Below, piece by piece: positions 8,291 to 15,578 of a DNA stretch of 64,000 nucleotides. The stretch covers positions 1,459,478 to 1,523,477 of the forward strand of contig NC_018012.1 of assembly GCF_000227745.2 (NCBI RefSeq). Reading direction: 5' to 3'. Source of the stretch: Thiocystis violascens DSM 198. Its GTDB lineage: Bacteria > Pseudomonadota > Gammaproteobacteria > Chromatiales > Chromatiaceae. The stretch's first letter is position 1. Each line of letters opens with the position of its first letter. The position numbers and the translations under genes are program-made. The notes below the pieces were generated by a model. The model worked only from the letters and a program-made list of their open reading frames with translations, had not been told where the DNA came from and did no database searches.

Positions 8291-9155
8291 GCTACTGGAA
8301 GTCCCCGACGAATCGGACGCCACCGCGCGCAACTGGATGATCCCCGACGGGATCGACGCCAATGGCGAGCAGATCGCCGATGATGCCGGTGCCATTCTTG
8401 AATTAAACCGCGCCATGTGCCACAACCTGCGCAACGTTTTAAAGCGCCCCTCGACGGTCCAGGCCACCACTTGGTTCGACCTCGACACCCGCAGCGTCCT
8501 CGCGCCCGATGGCGACACCCGCCTGACCGTCCTTAAATGGGATCATGACGACCGCACCGGCGCGCTCCCGCCGTACCGCTCGCGCTATGCCGTCGCGTCA
8601 GGCAGCAGTCAAACCGGGCTCGCCTTCGACGATTATCTGCTCGATAACCTAGGCGTCCTGACCCCGCGCGCCTGCCTCCTGGCGCCCGACCCCGAGAGCG
8701 TCAAACCAGAGACCGGCGGTTGCGCCGGCGGCGGTACCGTGCCGACCGGACCGACCCCGACCGAGGCGGAACTGATCGCCGCCCACAACCAGTTCCGCGC
8801 CGCGCATGGTCTCGGCGCGCTCGCGCAAAACGCCCAGTTGACCGCCGCCATCGCGGGTCATCTCGCCTGGCTCAAGGCCGAGAACAGCGGCATCTCGCAC
8901 ACGGGCGACGGCGGCAGCCAGCCGCTCGATCGCGCCATTGCCGCAGGCTATGAGGGTGCTGGCGCCACCAGCGCGGGCGAAAACCTCGCGCTCGGGCACG
9001 CGACCGTCGCGCTCGTCATGGCCGCCTGGGAGAATTCCCCCGCGCATTACGCCAATCTCGTCCACGCCGACTGGGCAGACATCGGCGTCGCCATCCTGCC
9101 GATCGACGATGCCGCCGGGTTCTGGTGGGGCGCGCTGTTCGGAGACCGCACGTGA
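8250..9155 (+). CDS. Prophage CAP/SCP-domain protein, N-terminus replaced by transposon end
   Basis: Codons from 8250 to about 8290 come from the transposon inverted repeat; the prophage-derived sequence begins with LLEVPDESDATARN. The first part (~res 15-150) is an unassigned phage-like domain. A Gly-rich linker follows, then a CAP/SCP domain (~res 175-300) with the recognisable elements HNQFRAAHGL, ISHTGDGG, SAGENLALG and a final ADIGVAIL strand. CAP domains are secreted or virion-associated and bind lipids or small ligands. The native N-terminus is missing, so the product is probably not functional as it was. It overlaps the next gene by 4 bases. Confidence 0.7.
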   Translation: MFAGRAADVCRPLQLLEVPDESDATARNWMIPDGIDANGEQIADDAGAILELNRAMCHNLRNVLKRPSTVQATTWFDLDTRSVLAPDGDTRLTVLKWDHDDRTGALPPYRSRYAVASGSSQTGLAFDDYLLDNLGVLTPRACLLAPDPESVKPETGGCAGGGTVPTGPTPTEAELIAAHNQFRAAHGLGALAQNAQLTAAIAGHLAWLKAENSGISHTGDGGSQPLDRAIAAGYEGAGATSAGENLALGHATVALVMAAWENSPAHYANLVHADWADIGVAILPIDDAAGFWWGALFGDRT

Positions 9156-9529
9156 TCCAACTCGACACCCTCATCCTCCCCGACGGCCTGGATTGGCCTG
9201 ACGAATTCGACACCGGCGTCATCGGCCAAAGCGTGCGCCGGCGTCTCGACGGCGGGCTGGTCGTCTACCCGCGCACACTCGCCGCCGGGCGCTCGATCAC
9301 TTTGGTTGCCCCGGCCGACCACCCGCTCATCCGCGCCCAGGCGCTCGCGCTGGAGGCGTTCGCGGCCGTCGTCGGCGCCAGCTATCCCCTGACCCTACGC
9401 GGCGCCGTCTTCCAGGTCATGTTCCGCCACCACGATCCCCCCGCGCTCGACCTGTCCCCGCTGGTCGATTACGCCGATCCCATCGACAGCGATTTCGTCG
9501 TTGGCACCGTCAAATTCTTCACCGTTTAA
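9152..9529 (+). CDS. Small prophage protein, unknown function
   Basis: A 125-residue protein starting at GTG 9152, which overlaps the previous stop (GTGA). It begins VIQLDTLILPDGLDWPDEF and ends in hydrophobic beta-like segments (SDFVVGTVKFFTV). I recognise no family by eye. Position and size fit a tail or tail-tip accessory protein, and the coupling to both neighbours implies co-expression with the structural genes. Confidence 0.7.
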   Translation: MIQLDTLILPDGLDWPDEFDTGVIGQSVRRRLDGGLVVYPRTLAAGRSITLVAPADHPLIRAQALALEAFAAVVGASYPLTLRGAVFQVMFRHHDPPALDLSPLVDYADPIDSDFVVGTVKFFTV

Positions 9530-9542
9530 TGCTGGAGGCCCG

Positions 9543-10544
9543 ATGTCTATCCTGACCGCCGAACTTCAATGGTTCCGCCCCGCGCTGCAATCCGATACCG
9601 TGCCTGCCCAAAATGGCGGGCGCTGCACTGAGGCCCTGATCGTCTCGGGCGTCAAGAACAACCTCTTCCCCGATGTCAGCGCCGCCCAGCGCGCGGCGGG
9701 CGTCGAACACTGGCGCAAGGTCTTCGTCGCGGTCAAGAATGCCGACAACCTGACCCTGGTCGATCCCAAGCTCTCGATCGAGATCGGCACCCCGGGAGAC
9801 AGTCATGTGCTGCTCTATTCCGGCACCTTGGTCGACACCCAGGATCAGGTGACCGCGCGACCCTACGGCTACGGCACGTTGGCCAGCGCCGCCGATGCCG
9901 CCGACACCGAGATCAGCGTCACCACCGAGGCCGATTTTTCGGCCATGACCGCGAAGCCCTTTCAAGTCGGCGATCTGGTCCGGATCGACGCGCGCGCGAC
10001 CTTGCTCGACACCGGGCTCTCCGAATACGTCGAGATCGACAGCATCTCCTATACCGGTACCGCCCTCACGATCGGCCTGACGGCGGGTCTGGCCAACGCC
10101 TACAGCGCCGGGGCAAAGATCGCGAGCGTCATCGAGCCGGGCGATCTGGCGACCGCCGTGAGCGGCAAGAGCATGACCGGCGGCGTCACCTATGACGACA
10201 CGGCTTATCCCATCGCCGTGCCTCAGATCGGCGGCATCTACCAGACCTGGACCGTCACCGTCACCGACCACGCCACCGGCGCGCTCAGCGTCTCCGGGGA
10301 TCTGATCGGGGCGGTCGGTACCGGTTCGACCGGCGTCAACCTGTCCCCATCAAACCCCAACGGCGGCACCTATTTCACCCTCGACGCCGACGGCTGGGGC
10401 GGCACGCCGGCCACCGGCGATACCCTGGTCTTCACCACCTCCCCCGCCGTCTGCCCGCTGTGGTATCGGCGCATCGTGCCCGCCGGGGCGGCGGCGATCA
10501 GTAGCGATCCGGTCAGCGTGTGCGTGGAAGGGGAGAGCGCCTGA
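9543..10544 (+). CDS. Probable prophage virion/tail protein
   Basis: A 333-residue protein with a strong ribosome site (GGAGG) before ATG 9543. The N-terminal segment contains NNLFPDVSAAQRAAG followed by WRKVFVAVKN. I recognise this as the beta-sandwich pattern found in phage structural proteins (compare LFDDVSG..A..G....RKVFVKN). The remainder is Gly/Thr/Asp-rich beta sequence with no cysteine pairs or membrane segment. It overlaps the next gene (TGATG). The exact particle role is unknown; the structural assignment is moderate. Confidence 0.65.
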   Translation: MSILTAELQWFRPALQSDTVPAQNGGRCTEALIVSGVKNNLFPDVSAAQRAAGVEHWRKVFVAVKNADNLTLVDPKLSIEIGTPGDSHVLLYSGTLVDTQDQVTARPYGYGTLASAADAADTEISVTTEADFSAMTAKPFQVGDLVRIDARATLLDTGLSEYVEIDSISYTGTALTIGLTAGLANAYSAGAKIASVIEPGDLATAVSGKSMTGGVTYDDTAYPIAVPQIGGIYQTWTVTVTDHATGALSVSGDLIGAVGTGSTGVNLSPSNPNGGTYFTLDADGWGGTPATGDTLVFTTSPAVCPLWYRRIVPAGAAAISSDPVSVCVEGESA

Positions 10545-11488
10545 TGAGCGTCACCGTCTACCGCTCCGACGACGCCAGCGCCCCGGTCTTGACAGCGGCG
10601 GCGGGCGACCTGATCGCCCTGCTGGATGCCTGTTTGGTTAATGGCTACGGGGCCAAGGCGGCGGCGGGCTGGGGCAAGCCGTATAACGATACCAACAAAG
10701 CGGTCTACCGTGCCGCGTCGGGGAATCGGCATTACCTCTATATCGATGATTCGCCGACCCAGTACAGCCTCGCGCGCGGCTATCGGGCGATGACCGCGGC
10801 GGCCGATACCGGCACCGGGGCGTTTCCGACAGTGGCCCAACTGGCTGGCGGGATTCGACCGATCAAGAGCAACGGCACCGATGCCACGGCGCGACCCTGG
10901 ATCGTGATCGCCGATGCGCGCGCCTTTTATGTCTGGGTCGCCTATGCCGTAACAGACATTGGTGCGCCGAGCACGTCAACGGATGTCTGGCTATTTGGCG
11001 AGATCATCAGTTATCTGCCATCCGATGCCATGCACACGATCTTGATCGGGCGGCAGGCGGCCACGGCGGCGGCCTCGACGACATCGTTAGCCAACGCATT
11101 GATCGATACGGGTGCCGACATCCCCGGGCATTATCTGGCCTCGTCCTATTTGCAGGATGGCAACGGCTACCCGTGCGGCTGTCTGCAAACGGCGCAAGCG
11201 GCCAATGCCTCCGCCGGTACGTCCGGGCCGACTTATCCAGACCCCATCACAGGTAGCCTGCTGCTCGACTATCTGCGCATTTGTGAGGGCGGATCCAGCG
11301 CCAAACTGGTCCGCGGGCATTTGCCCGGCATCTTCAACCCGATCCATCCGCTCCCAGGCAATCATCTGGATACGTTGGCGGGACGCGGCGCGCTCGCCGG
11401 CAAGGATCTGTTGTTGCTCTACAAGGGCGGCACGGCTGGGCGTCTCGCGTTCAGCCTGGATTCCGCCGATTGGGTCACGCCGACATGA
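10544..11488 (+). CDS. Prophage protein of tail module, unknown function
   Basis: A 314-residue protein starting MSVTVYRSDDASAPVLT, translationally coupled to the upstream gene. The N-terminal ~120 residues (GDLIALLDACLVNGYGAKAAAGWG, NKAVYRAASG) resemble the short domain seen in several tailed-phage structural proteins between the tail and baseplate genes. The rest is beta-rich with few charges. No catalytic motif is visible. It is likely a virion component by position. Confidence 0.6.
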   Translation: MSVTVYRSDDASAPVLTAAAGDLIALLDACLVNGYGAKAAAGWGKPYNDTNKAVYRAASGNRHYLYIDDSPTQYSLARGYRAMTAAADTGTGAFPTVAQLAGGIRPIKSNGTDATARPWIVIADARAFYVWVAYAVTDIGAPSTSTDVWLFGEIISYLPSDAMHTILIGRQAATAAASTTSLANALIDTGADIPGHYLASSYLQDGNGYPCGCLQTAQAANASAGTSGPTYPDPITGSLLLDYLRICEGGSSAKLVRGHLPGIFNPIHPLPGNHLDTLAGRGALAGKDLLLLYKGGTAGRLAFSLDSADWVTPT

Positions 11489-11500
11489 GAGGACTGATTC

Positions 11501-11884
11501 ATGGCTGATCTCGGCAGCATTGGAGATCTACAGGCGCCGCCGCTGATGTTCAGCCTGGGGCGCGAGGACGTTGTGATCAGCCGCACGCGCTATCCGGCGC
11601 GCGCCTGCCTGATCCATGACATGGATCTGTGCGCGAGCTTGGAACTCGATTGGCTCGCGCTCGCCGGCTCGATCAACAACGCAAGCTCCGCCGGCGTCGC
11701 CCGCTGGGTCAGTGCCCGCCATCGCGCCAGCGGGCGGATGCTCAATCGCGTCCTGAGCACGTCCGGCAGCGGCGCGTTTGCGCTGCGCGTACCGCCCGGG
11801 TTGGCCGTCGATCTGCATATCCGCGCCGATGCCGGCGACGGCTGCGACATCTATCTGCCGGAGCGGACGCCGGTCGATGACTGA
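11501..11884 (+). CDS. Small prophage tail-module protein
   Basis: A 127-residue protein starting MADLGSIGDLQAPP, 12 bases after the previous stop and overlapping the next gene by 8 bases. It is mixed alpha/beta with no recognisable motif. Coupling on both sides suggests that it is made stoichiometrically with, or chaperones, the large hub protein downstream; this is inferred from position only. Confidence 0.6.
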   Translation: MADLGSIGDLQAPPLMFSLGREDVVISRTRYPARACLIHDMDLCASLELDWLALAGSINNASSAGVARWVSARHRASGRMLNRVLSTSGSGAFALRVPPGLAVDLHIRADAGDGCDIYLPERTPVDD

Positions 11885-13730
11885 GTGCACACTGCCCGAT
11901 GGCGCGGCAATCCACGTCGCCTTCGCCGGCGGGCCGTGCGATCTGCCGGACGGCGCGGCAATCCACGTCGCCTTCGCCGCCTCCGGCGTCACTGTGCCGG
12001 TGCGCGCCCGCCATCGGGCGGACGCCGCGCTGCGCCGTCCGGTTAGCGCCTGGCACACGGCGTCGGCTGGCGATCTGCCAATCGCGAGCGCCAGGCACAC
12101 CGCGACGAGCGCCGTCCGTCTCCGGATTGCCGGTCGCCACGCGAGCCCGGCGCGCTTGCGTCGCTCCGAGGTCGCCGCCCGCCATCGGGCGGACGCCGCG
12201 CTGCGTTATGCCGCGATTGCCCGCCATACCGCACCGGCTGGCGATCTGGCCCGCTTGTCGGCGCGCCACATCTCGCCCGCCTGGGTGCATGGCGACTCGG
12301 TTGCCGCGCGCTGGCAGTCGCCTGCCGCCCTGCGCGCGCCGCTGGCGGCGCGCCACGCCAGTCCGTCCGAGCTTCGGCTCGACAAGATCGCCGCTCATCA
12401 TGCCGTTGCATGGGCGCCATTCGGCCAGCGCGCCGCCCGTCACGTCGCGCCCTTCGGTCCGACCGTCCAAGCCTGTGCCCGTCACGTCGCGCCCTTCGGT
12501 CCGACCGTCCAAGCCTGTGCCCGTCACGTCGCGCCCTTCGGTCCGACCGTCCAGGCCCGTGCCCGTCACGTCTCGCTGCACGCCATCCTGTCCGCCGTCC
12601 GCGCCTGGCAGCATTCTCCCGCGCGCCTGCTGAGCGCCAACCCCCTGGCCGCCCGCCATCGCGCCGCGTCCTCCTGTCCGGATGCCCGCGTCGAGATCCT
12701 GGCCGGCCCCAACCACCTCCTGCATGACGGTCGCGTGGTCCCGCTCGGCGAGGGCACCGAACTGAGCGCCGACGAAGGCTCCCCGGTGTGGATCGCCGCG
12801 CTCGATGTGCTGCACGAAGACGACTACGCCCGCATCGCGCTGGGCGATCCGCTCACCCTGCTGTTCTGGGGCCAACCCATCGCCCTGATCTGCGACGGGC
12901 GCCGCTTCAGCCGCGCCGACGCCGCGCCAAGTGTCGTCCTCAGTGCCATCAGTCCCGGTGCCTTACTGGGCACGCCCTGGGCCGTGCCGGTCGCGCTGGG
13001 CGCCGTCGAGCTGGCGCAAACGGTCGTCGAACGCCTGCTCGGACAGCCCGTCGCCTGGCAGCTGCCCAACTGGCGCCTCCCCGACAGCGCGGGCGCGCTC
13101 CAGGGCACCCCGCTGGAGTTGGCCCGCCAGATCGTCGGCGCCGTCGCGGGCGAACTGGACTCGCTCCCTGACGGGAGTCTGGTGGCCCGCCCGCGCTATC
13201 CGGTCTCGCCACCCGCGTATTCGAGCGCCACGCCCGTCGCCACCCTCACCGACCGCGACCTCCTTGCCCATCGCGACCAAGCCGAGGCCGCGAGCCGCGA
13301 AAACCGCTTCGTCATCGCCAGCGGCGACCCGTCCGCGACCGCCGATCAGATCCAGATCGACAGCGTGCAAGATCCCGAGGATCCGCATGCCTACACCATT
13401 CGCGCTTACCCCCATCCCTGGCGCCCGGTCGATCTCGTGCACACCGGCGACGCCGCCACCCAGATCGGCCCGCGCACCGAGGTGCTGACCGAACAGGATG
13501 AACTCGTGGTCATCCAGTCCGGCGCCGCCACGCTCGCCTATCCGCTGGCCGACATCCGGGCGCAGTCCTACCGCTACGCGGATCTGGGCCGCGTCAGCGT
13601 CGTGGGGCGCGACCTGACGACGGCCCAGGCGGACTACAGCCTGTTGTCGCTCCAGTATCGGGCGCGCGCCTGGCAGTGGCGCGCCACCAACGCTCGGACC
13701 GAAACCATCCAATTTCTTGCCGTGGAGTAA
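11877..13730 (+). CDS. Prophage tail-hub protein with N-terminal Arg-His repeat domain
   Basis: A 617-residue protein from ATG 11877. Residues ~1-40 hold two copies of LPDGAAIHVAFA. Residues ~42-265 are about 15 repeats of 14-16 residues, each beginning A-R-H-x-(S/A/T)-(P/D) or a variant (ARHRAD, ARHTAP, ARHISP, ARHASP), three of them exact 14-residue copies ending in GPTVQA. From ~270 the sequence becomes a conventional phage tail-hub-like region, with a GTPLELARQIVG segment followed by DGSLVARPRYPVSPPAY and ATLTDRDLL, typical of tail-tip hub proteins. The repeat part may form an elongated solenoid or fibre. It is not a normal part of hub proteins that I know. Confidence 0.65.
   Translation: MTECTLPDGAAIHVAFAGGPCDLPDGAAIHVAFAASGVTVPVRARHRADAALRRPVSAWHTASAGDLPIASARHTATSAVRLRIAGRHASPARLRRSEVAARHRADAALRYAAIARHTAPAGDLARLSARHISPAWVHGDSVAARWQSPAALRAPLAARHASPSELRLDKIAAHHAVAWAPFGQRAARHVAPFGPTVQACARHVAPFGPTVQACARHVAPFGPTVQARARHVSLHAILSAVRAWQHSPARLLSANPLAARHRAASSCPDARVEILAGPNHLLHDGRVVPLGEGTELSADEGSPVWIAALDVLHEDDYARIALGDPLTLLFWGQPIALICDGRRFSRADAAPSVVLSAISPGALLGTPWAVPVALGAVELAQTVVERLLGQPVAWQLPNWRLPDSAGALQGTPLELARQIVGAVAGELDSLPDGSLVARPRYPVSPPAYSSATPVATLTDRDLLAHRDQAEAASRENRFVIASGDPSATADQIQIDSVQDPEDPHAYTIRAYPHPWRPVDLVHTGDAATQIGPRTEVLTEQDELVVIQSGAATLAYPLADIRAQSYRYADLGRVSVVGRDLTTAQADYSLLSLQYRARAWQWRATNARTETIQFLAVE
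12435..12560 (+). repeat. Three tandem 42-bp units within the hub gene
   Basis: Units at 12435-12476, 12477-12518 and 12519-12560 are identical except for two bases near the end of the third. They encode the 14-residue ARHVAPFGPTVQAC unit. They are the youngest part of a longer, diverged array of the same period running from about 12000 to 12670. Confidence 0.9.
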
Positions 13731-13734
13731 CCCG

Positions 13735-14250
13735 ATGGCCGTCACCGCCAATATCACCGTCTCGTTCGGCGATCAAAGTGCCAGCAGCGCCTCTGGCCAC
13801 CTGTCCGCCGAAATCGACAGCCGTCCCGATGGGCTCAACAACGGCGTCACCAGCTTTGCCCCTGGCGATAGCGCGGCCTTTCTGGTCTACAAATCGAGCA
13901 ACGTCACCTATGACGCCCCAGTCGCCAGCGCTGGCTCCGTCGCGGGCGTGGGCTCTGGCCTCACGGTCGAAAAAGAAGACGATCTGTCGTTTGCCGACAG
14001 CGATACCGCCTCGCTCTCGACGCCTGCCACCGGAATCGTCTCGGTCACCTGGCTGGGGCGCAGTCTGGGCAGCCTGTCCCTGCAAGACCAGACGACGGTC
14101 AAAGCGGGCGCCAAGGGCGTGGCGGTTGCGCGCGTCAAGTACGCCTGCCGCGCCGACGCCTACCGCCTGACCAGTCCGGCCACGCTCGCCGGCCTGACCG
14201 ACTTCTCGATCCTGGTCTTTATCCTCGGCCACCTAGCCGGCGAGGGCTAA
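13735..14250 (+). CDS. Prophage protein, beta-rich, unknown
   Basis: A 171-residue protein beginning MAVTANITVSFGDQSAS, with GGAG upstream of ATG 13735 and 4 bases after the hub stop. It is Ser/Gly/Ala-rich with alternating hydrophobic strands, one cysteine and a hydrophobic C-terminus (DFSILVFILGHLAGEG). No family is recognised. Its place after the hub suggests a tail-tip or receptor-contact protein. Confidence 0.6.
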   Translation: MAVTANITVSFGDQSASSASGHLSAEIDSRPDGLNNGVTSFAPGDSAAFLVYKSSNVTYDAPVASAGSVAGVGSGLTVEKEDDLSFADSDTASLSTPATGIVSVTWLGRSLGSLSLQDQTTVKAGAKGVAVARVKYACRADAYRLTSPATLAGLTDFSILVFILGHLAGEG

Positions 14251-14253
14251 GCG

Positions 14254-14571
14254 ATGTCACTGGCGATCGAAGTCTACCGGGATGGGGGCGACCGTCCGGG
14301 CGACGAAATCCGCGAGGATCTGCTGGGCGATAGCCTGGAGGCCGCGCTTGCTCGTGGGCGCGGGGAACTGGACGCCAGCGCCCATGCCCGCGTCGCCACC
14401 ACGTTGGAGCTGGTCGCCCCGCGCCTGGATCTGCGCCTGGGCGATCTGATTGCCGTGAGCGACCCGGCACAAGGGGAAGAGTGGCGCGGCAAGATTGTCG
14501 GCATCCGCCACACGCTGGCGCCCGGCGAGGCGCCGAGCGTCCTCACCGTCGAGCGGAGTTTGATGCCATGA
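14254..14571 (+). CDS. Small prophage hub-associated protein
   Basis: A 105-residue protein 3 bases after its neighbour. The sequence (EIREDLLGDSLEAALARGRGEL, then LELVAPRLDLRLGDLIAVSD and WRGKIVGIRHTL) looks like the second half of a tail-hub domain in which an alpha segment is followed by a small beta barrel. It may be a split-off piece of the hub module. Function is inferred from position and pattern. Confidence 0.55.
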   Translation: MSLAIEVYRDGGDRPGDEIREDLLGDSLEAALARGRGELDASAHARVATTLELVAPRLDLRLGDLIAVSDPAQGEEWRGKIVGIRHTLAPGEAPSVLTVERSLMP

Positions 14572-14592
14572 TGTCAAGCGGAGTCGACGCGG

Positions 14593-14814
14593 ATGTCTAG
14601 CTATCCATTGCACACGCTAAGAGCGTTGCTGCGCACCTCATCCGCGCGCCGCGGCGTGGTCGTGCGTTGCTCGGCGACGGCGGTGCAGGTCGCCACCGCG
14701 AGCGGGCTCGTCCGTGCGCAGGCGTCTGGGGCGCTGAGTGTCGGGCAGTCGGTGAACGTGCGCGACGGAGCCGCCTTTCCGGCGGCTAACCCGACCCAGG
14801 CGTATGCGGTTTAG
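14593..14814 (+). CDS. Small OB-like prophage protein
   Basis: A 73-residue basic protein (MSSYPLHTLRALLRTSSARRG...) with alternating beta strands (GVVVRCSATAVQVATASG) that could make a small barrel. It is the last gene of the prophage module. No family is known to me; the coding call rests on codon pattern and tight spacing with the upstream genes. Confidence 0.5.
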   Translation: MSSYPLHTLRALLRTSSARRGVVVRCSATAVQVATASGLVRAQASGALSVGQSVNVRDGAAFPAANPTQAYAV

Positions 14815-14815
14815 T

Positions 14816-15001
14816 CTCCGTTAATTTGCGCTTCATTTGTCAGTGATGCCAAATGAAGCGCAAAAAATCACAAATCCGCCAAGTGCCAAAACATTTGCGA
14901 AATGGTGCCAAATGGCGCGCGCCGCTACAGTCATGGCACACCAACAGGCAGTATTGATTGCCGTCTGTTGGGGCGAAGTGTGCCGTGAGTGTGCCAGAGA
15001 C
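14816..15001. other. Prophage/tRNA junction with 14-bp inverted repeat
   Basis: A perfect 14-bp inverted repeat, TTTGCGCTTCATTT at 14825-14838 and its complement at 14851-14864, encloses a 12-base loop. No T-run follows on either strand, so it is not a standard terminator. Just downstream are near-repeats of GTGCCAAA (about 14881 and 14908). I see no credible gene. The segment probably belongs to the attachment region or to the end of prophage transcription. Confidence 0.5.
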
Positions 15002-15035
15002 AAAAAAAGAGGGCTAGCTTTTCGGCTAACCCTCT
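15002..15035 (-). terminator. Bidirectional rho-independent terminator of the tRNA operon
   Basis: A hairpin with arms AGAGGGCTAGC and GGCTAACCCTCT is flanked by a seven-A tract on the left (seven T in minus-strand RNA) and GTTTTATTT on the right. It ends the tRNA operon on the minus strand and could also stop prophage transcription from the other side. Confidence 0.85.
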
Positions 15036-15043
15036 GTTTTATT

Positions 15044-15119
15044 TGGTGGGTCGTGTAGGATTCGAACCTACGACCGATGGATTAAGAGTCCACTGCTCTA
15101 CCAACTGAGCTAACGACCC
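15044..15119 (-). tRNA. tRNA-Lys (CTT)
   Basis: A 76-base cloverleaf with encoded CCA. The acceptor arms GGGTCGT/ACGACCC, D-stem GCTC/GAGC, anticodon loop CTCTTAA (anticodon CTT) and T-arm with GTTCGAA are all present. It is the last gene of the cluster in the direction of transcription, and its 3' end faces the prophage remnant. Confidence 0.97.
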
Positions 15120-15186
15120 GATATCTCGGGATTTAGGTTGAGAGGCCATGAGGATAGAACCTTGGCTGACACAACCGCTTCTATAT

Positions 15187-15263
15187 TGGGGTGGACGATG
15201 GGGATCGAACCCACGACCACAGGAATCACAATCCTGCGCTCTACCGACTGAGCTACGTCCACC
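15187..15263 (-). tRNA. tRNA-His (GTG)
   Basis: A 77-base tRNA with acceptor GTGGACG/CGTCCAC, anticodon loop TTGTGAT (anticodon GTG), an extra G at position -1 opposite a C discriminator as required for histidyl-tRNA synthetase, and encoded CCA. Confidence 0.97.
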
Positions 15264-15287
15264 ATTGAAAATCGATCTTCGTTCTAT

Positions 15288-15364
<77 letters not shown>

Positions 15365-15425
15365 TTAATTCGGGCGCGTCATAGGCAATGTACAGCGAAC
15401 GCATTACCTGTTTTGTTTCGCATGT

Positions 15426-15502
15426 TGGTCGGGGTAGAGGGATTCGAACCCCCGACATCCTGCTCCCAAAGCAGGCGCGCTACCAGACTGCGCTATACCC
15501 CG
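15426..15502 (-). tRNA. tRNA-Pro (TGG)
   Basis: A 77-base tRNA with acceptor CGGGGTA/TACCCCG, anticodon loop TTTGGGA (anticodon TGG), T-loop GTTCGAA, discriminator A and encoded CCA. It is the first gene of the four-tRNA operon, about 45 bases from the promoter. Confidence 0.97.
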
Positions 15503-15542
15503 GCTTCGGATCGGGGCTCAGATCGCGCGACCCGTTACGAAG

Positions 15543-15578
15543 ACGCGGAAATATACGCCCGAACGCCTTTTCAGTCAA
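15543..15578 (-). promoter_or_regulatory. Sigma-70 promoter of the tRNA operon
   Basis: On the minus strand TTGACT (15578-15573) and TATATT (15555-15550) are separated by exactly 17 bases, followed by a GC-rich discriminator (TCCGCG) as is usual for stable-RNA promoters. The -35 box overlaps the stop codon of the upstream transporter gene. Confidence 0.8.

Larger units (their letters stand above)
8291..14815 (+). mobile_element. Cryptic prophage remnant: tail-tip module
   Basis: Eight co-directional genes with short gaps or stop/start overlaps include proteins that look like virion and tail-hub components. There is no head, packaging, lysis or integrase gene in the window. The left side stops at a transposon end inside a gene, and the right side ends beside the 3' end of a tRNA-Lys gene, a favoured phage integration site. 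It is most easily read as the right-hand end of an integrated tailed phage whose remainder was lost or moved. Confidence 0.65.

Noticed and set aside
14825..14864. 14-bp inverted repeat as a rho-independent terminator
   Set aside because: No T-run follows the hairpin on either strand.
14837..15058. Possible integrase fragment (73 codons) near the tRNA
   Set aside because: There is no tyrosine-recombinase motif, and the frame runs through the terminator and into the tRNA.
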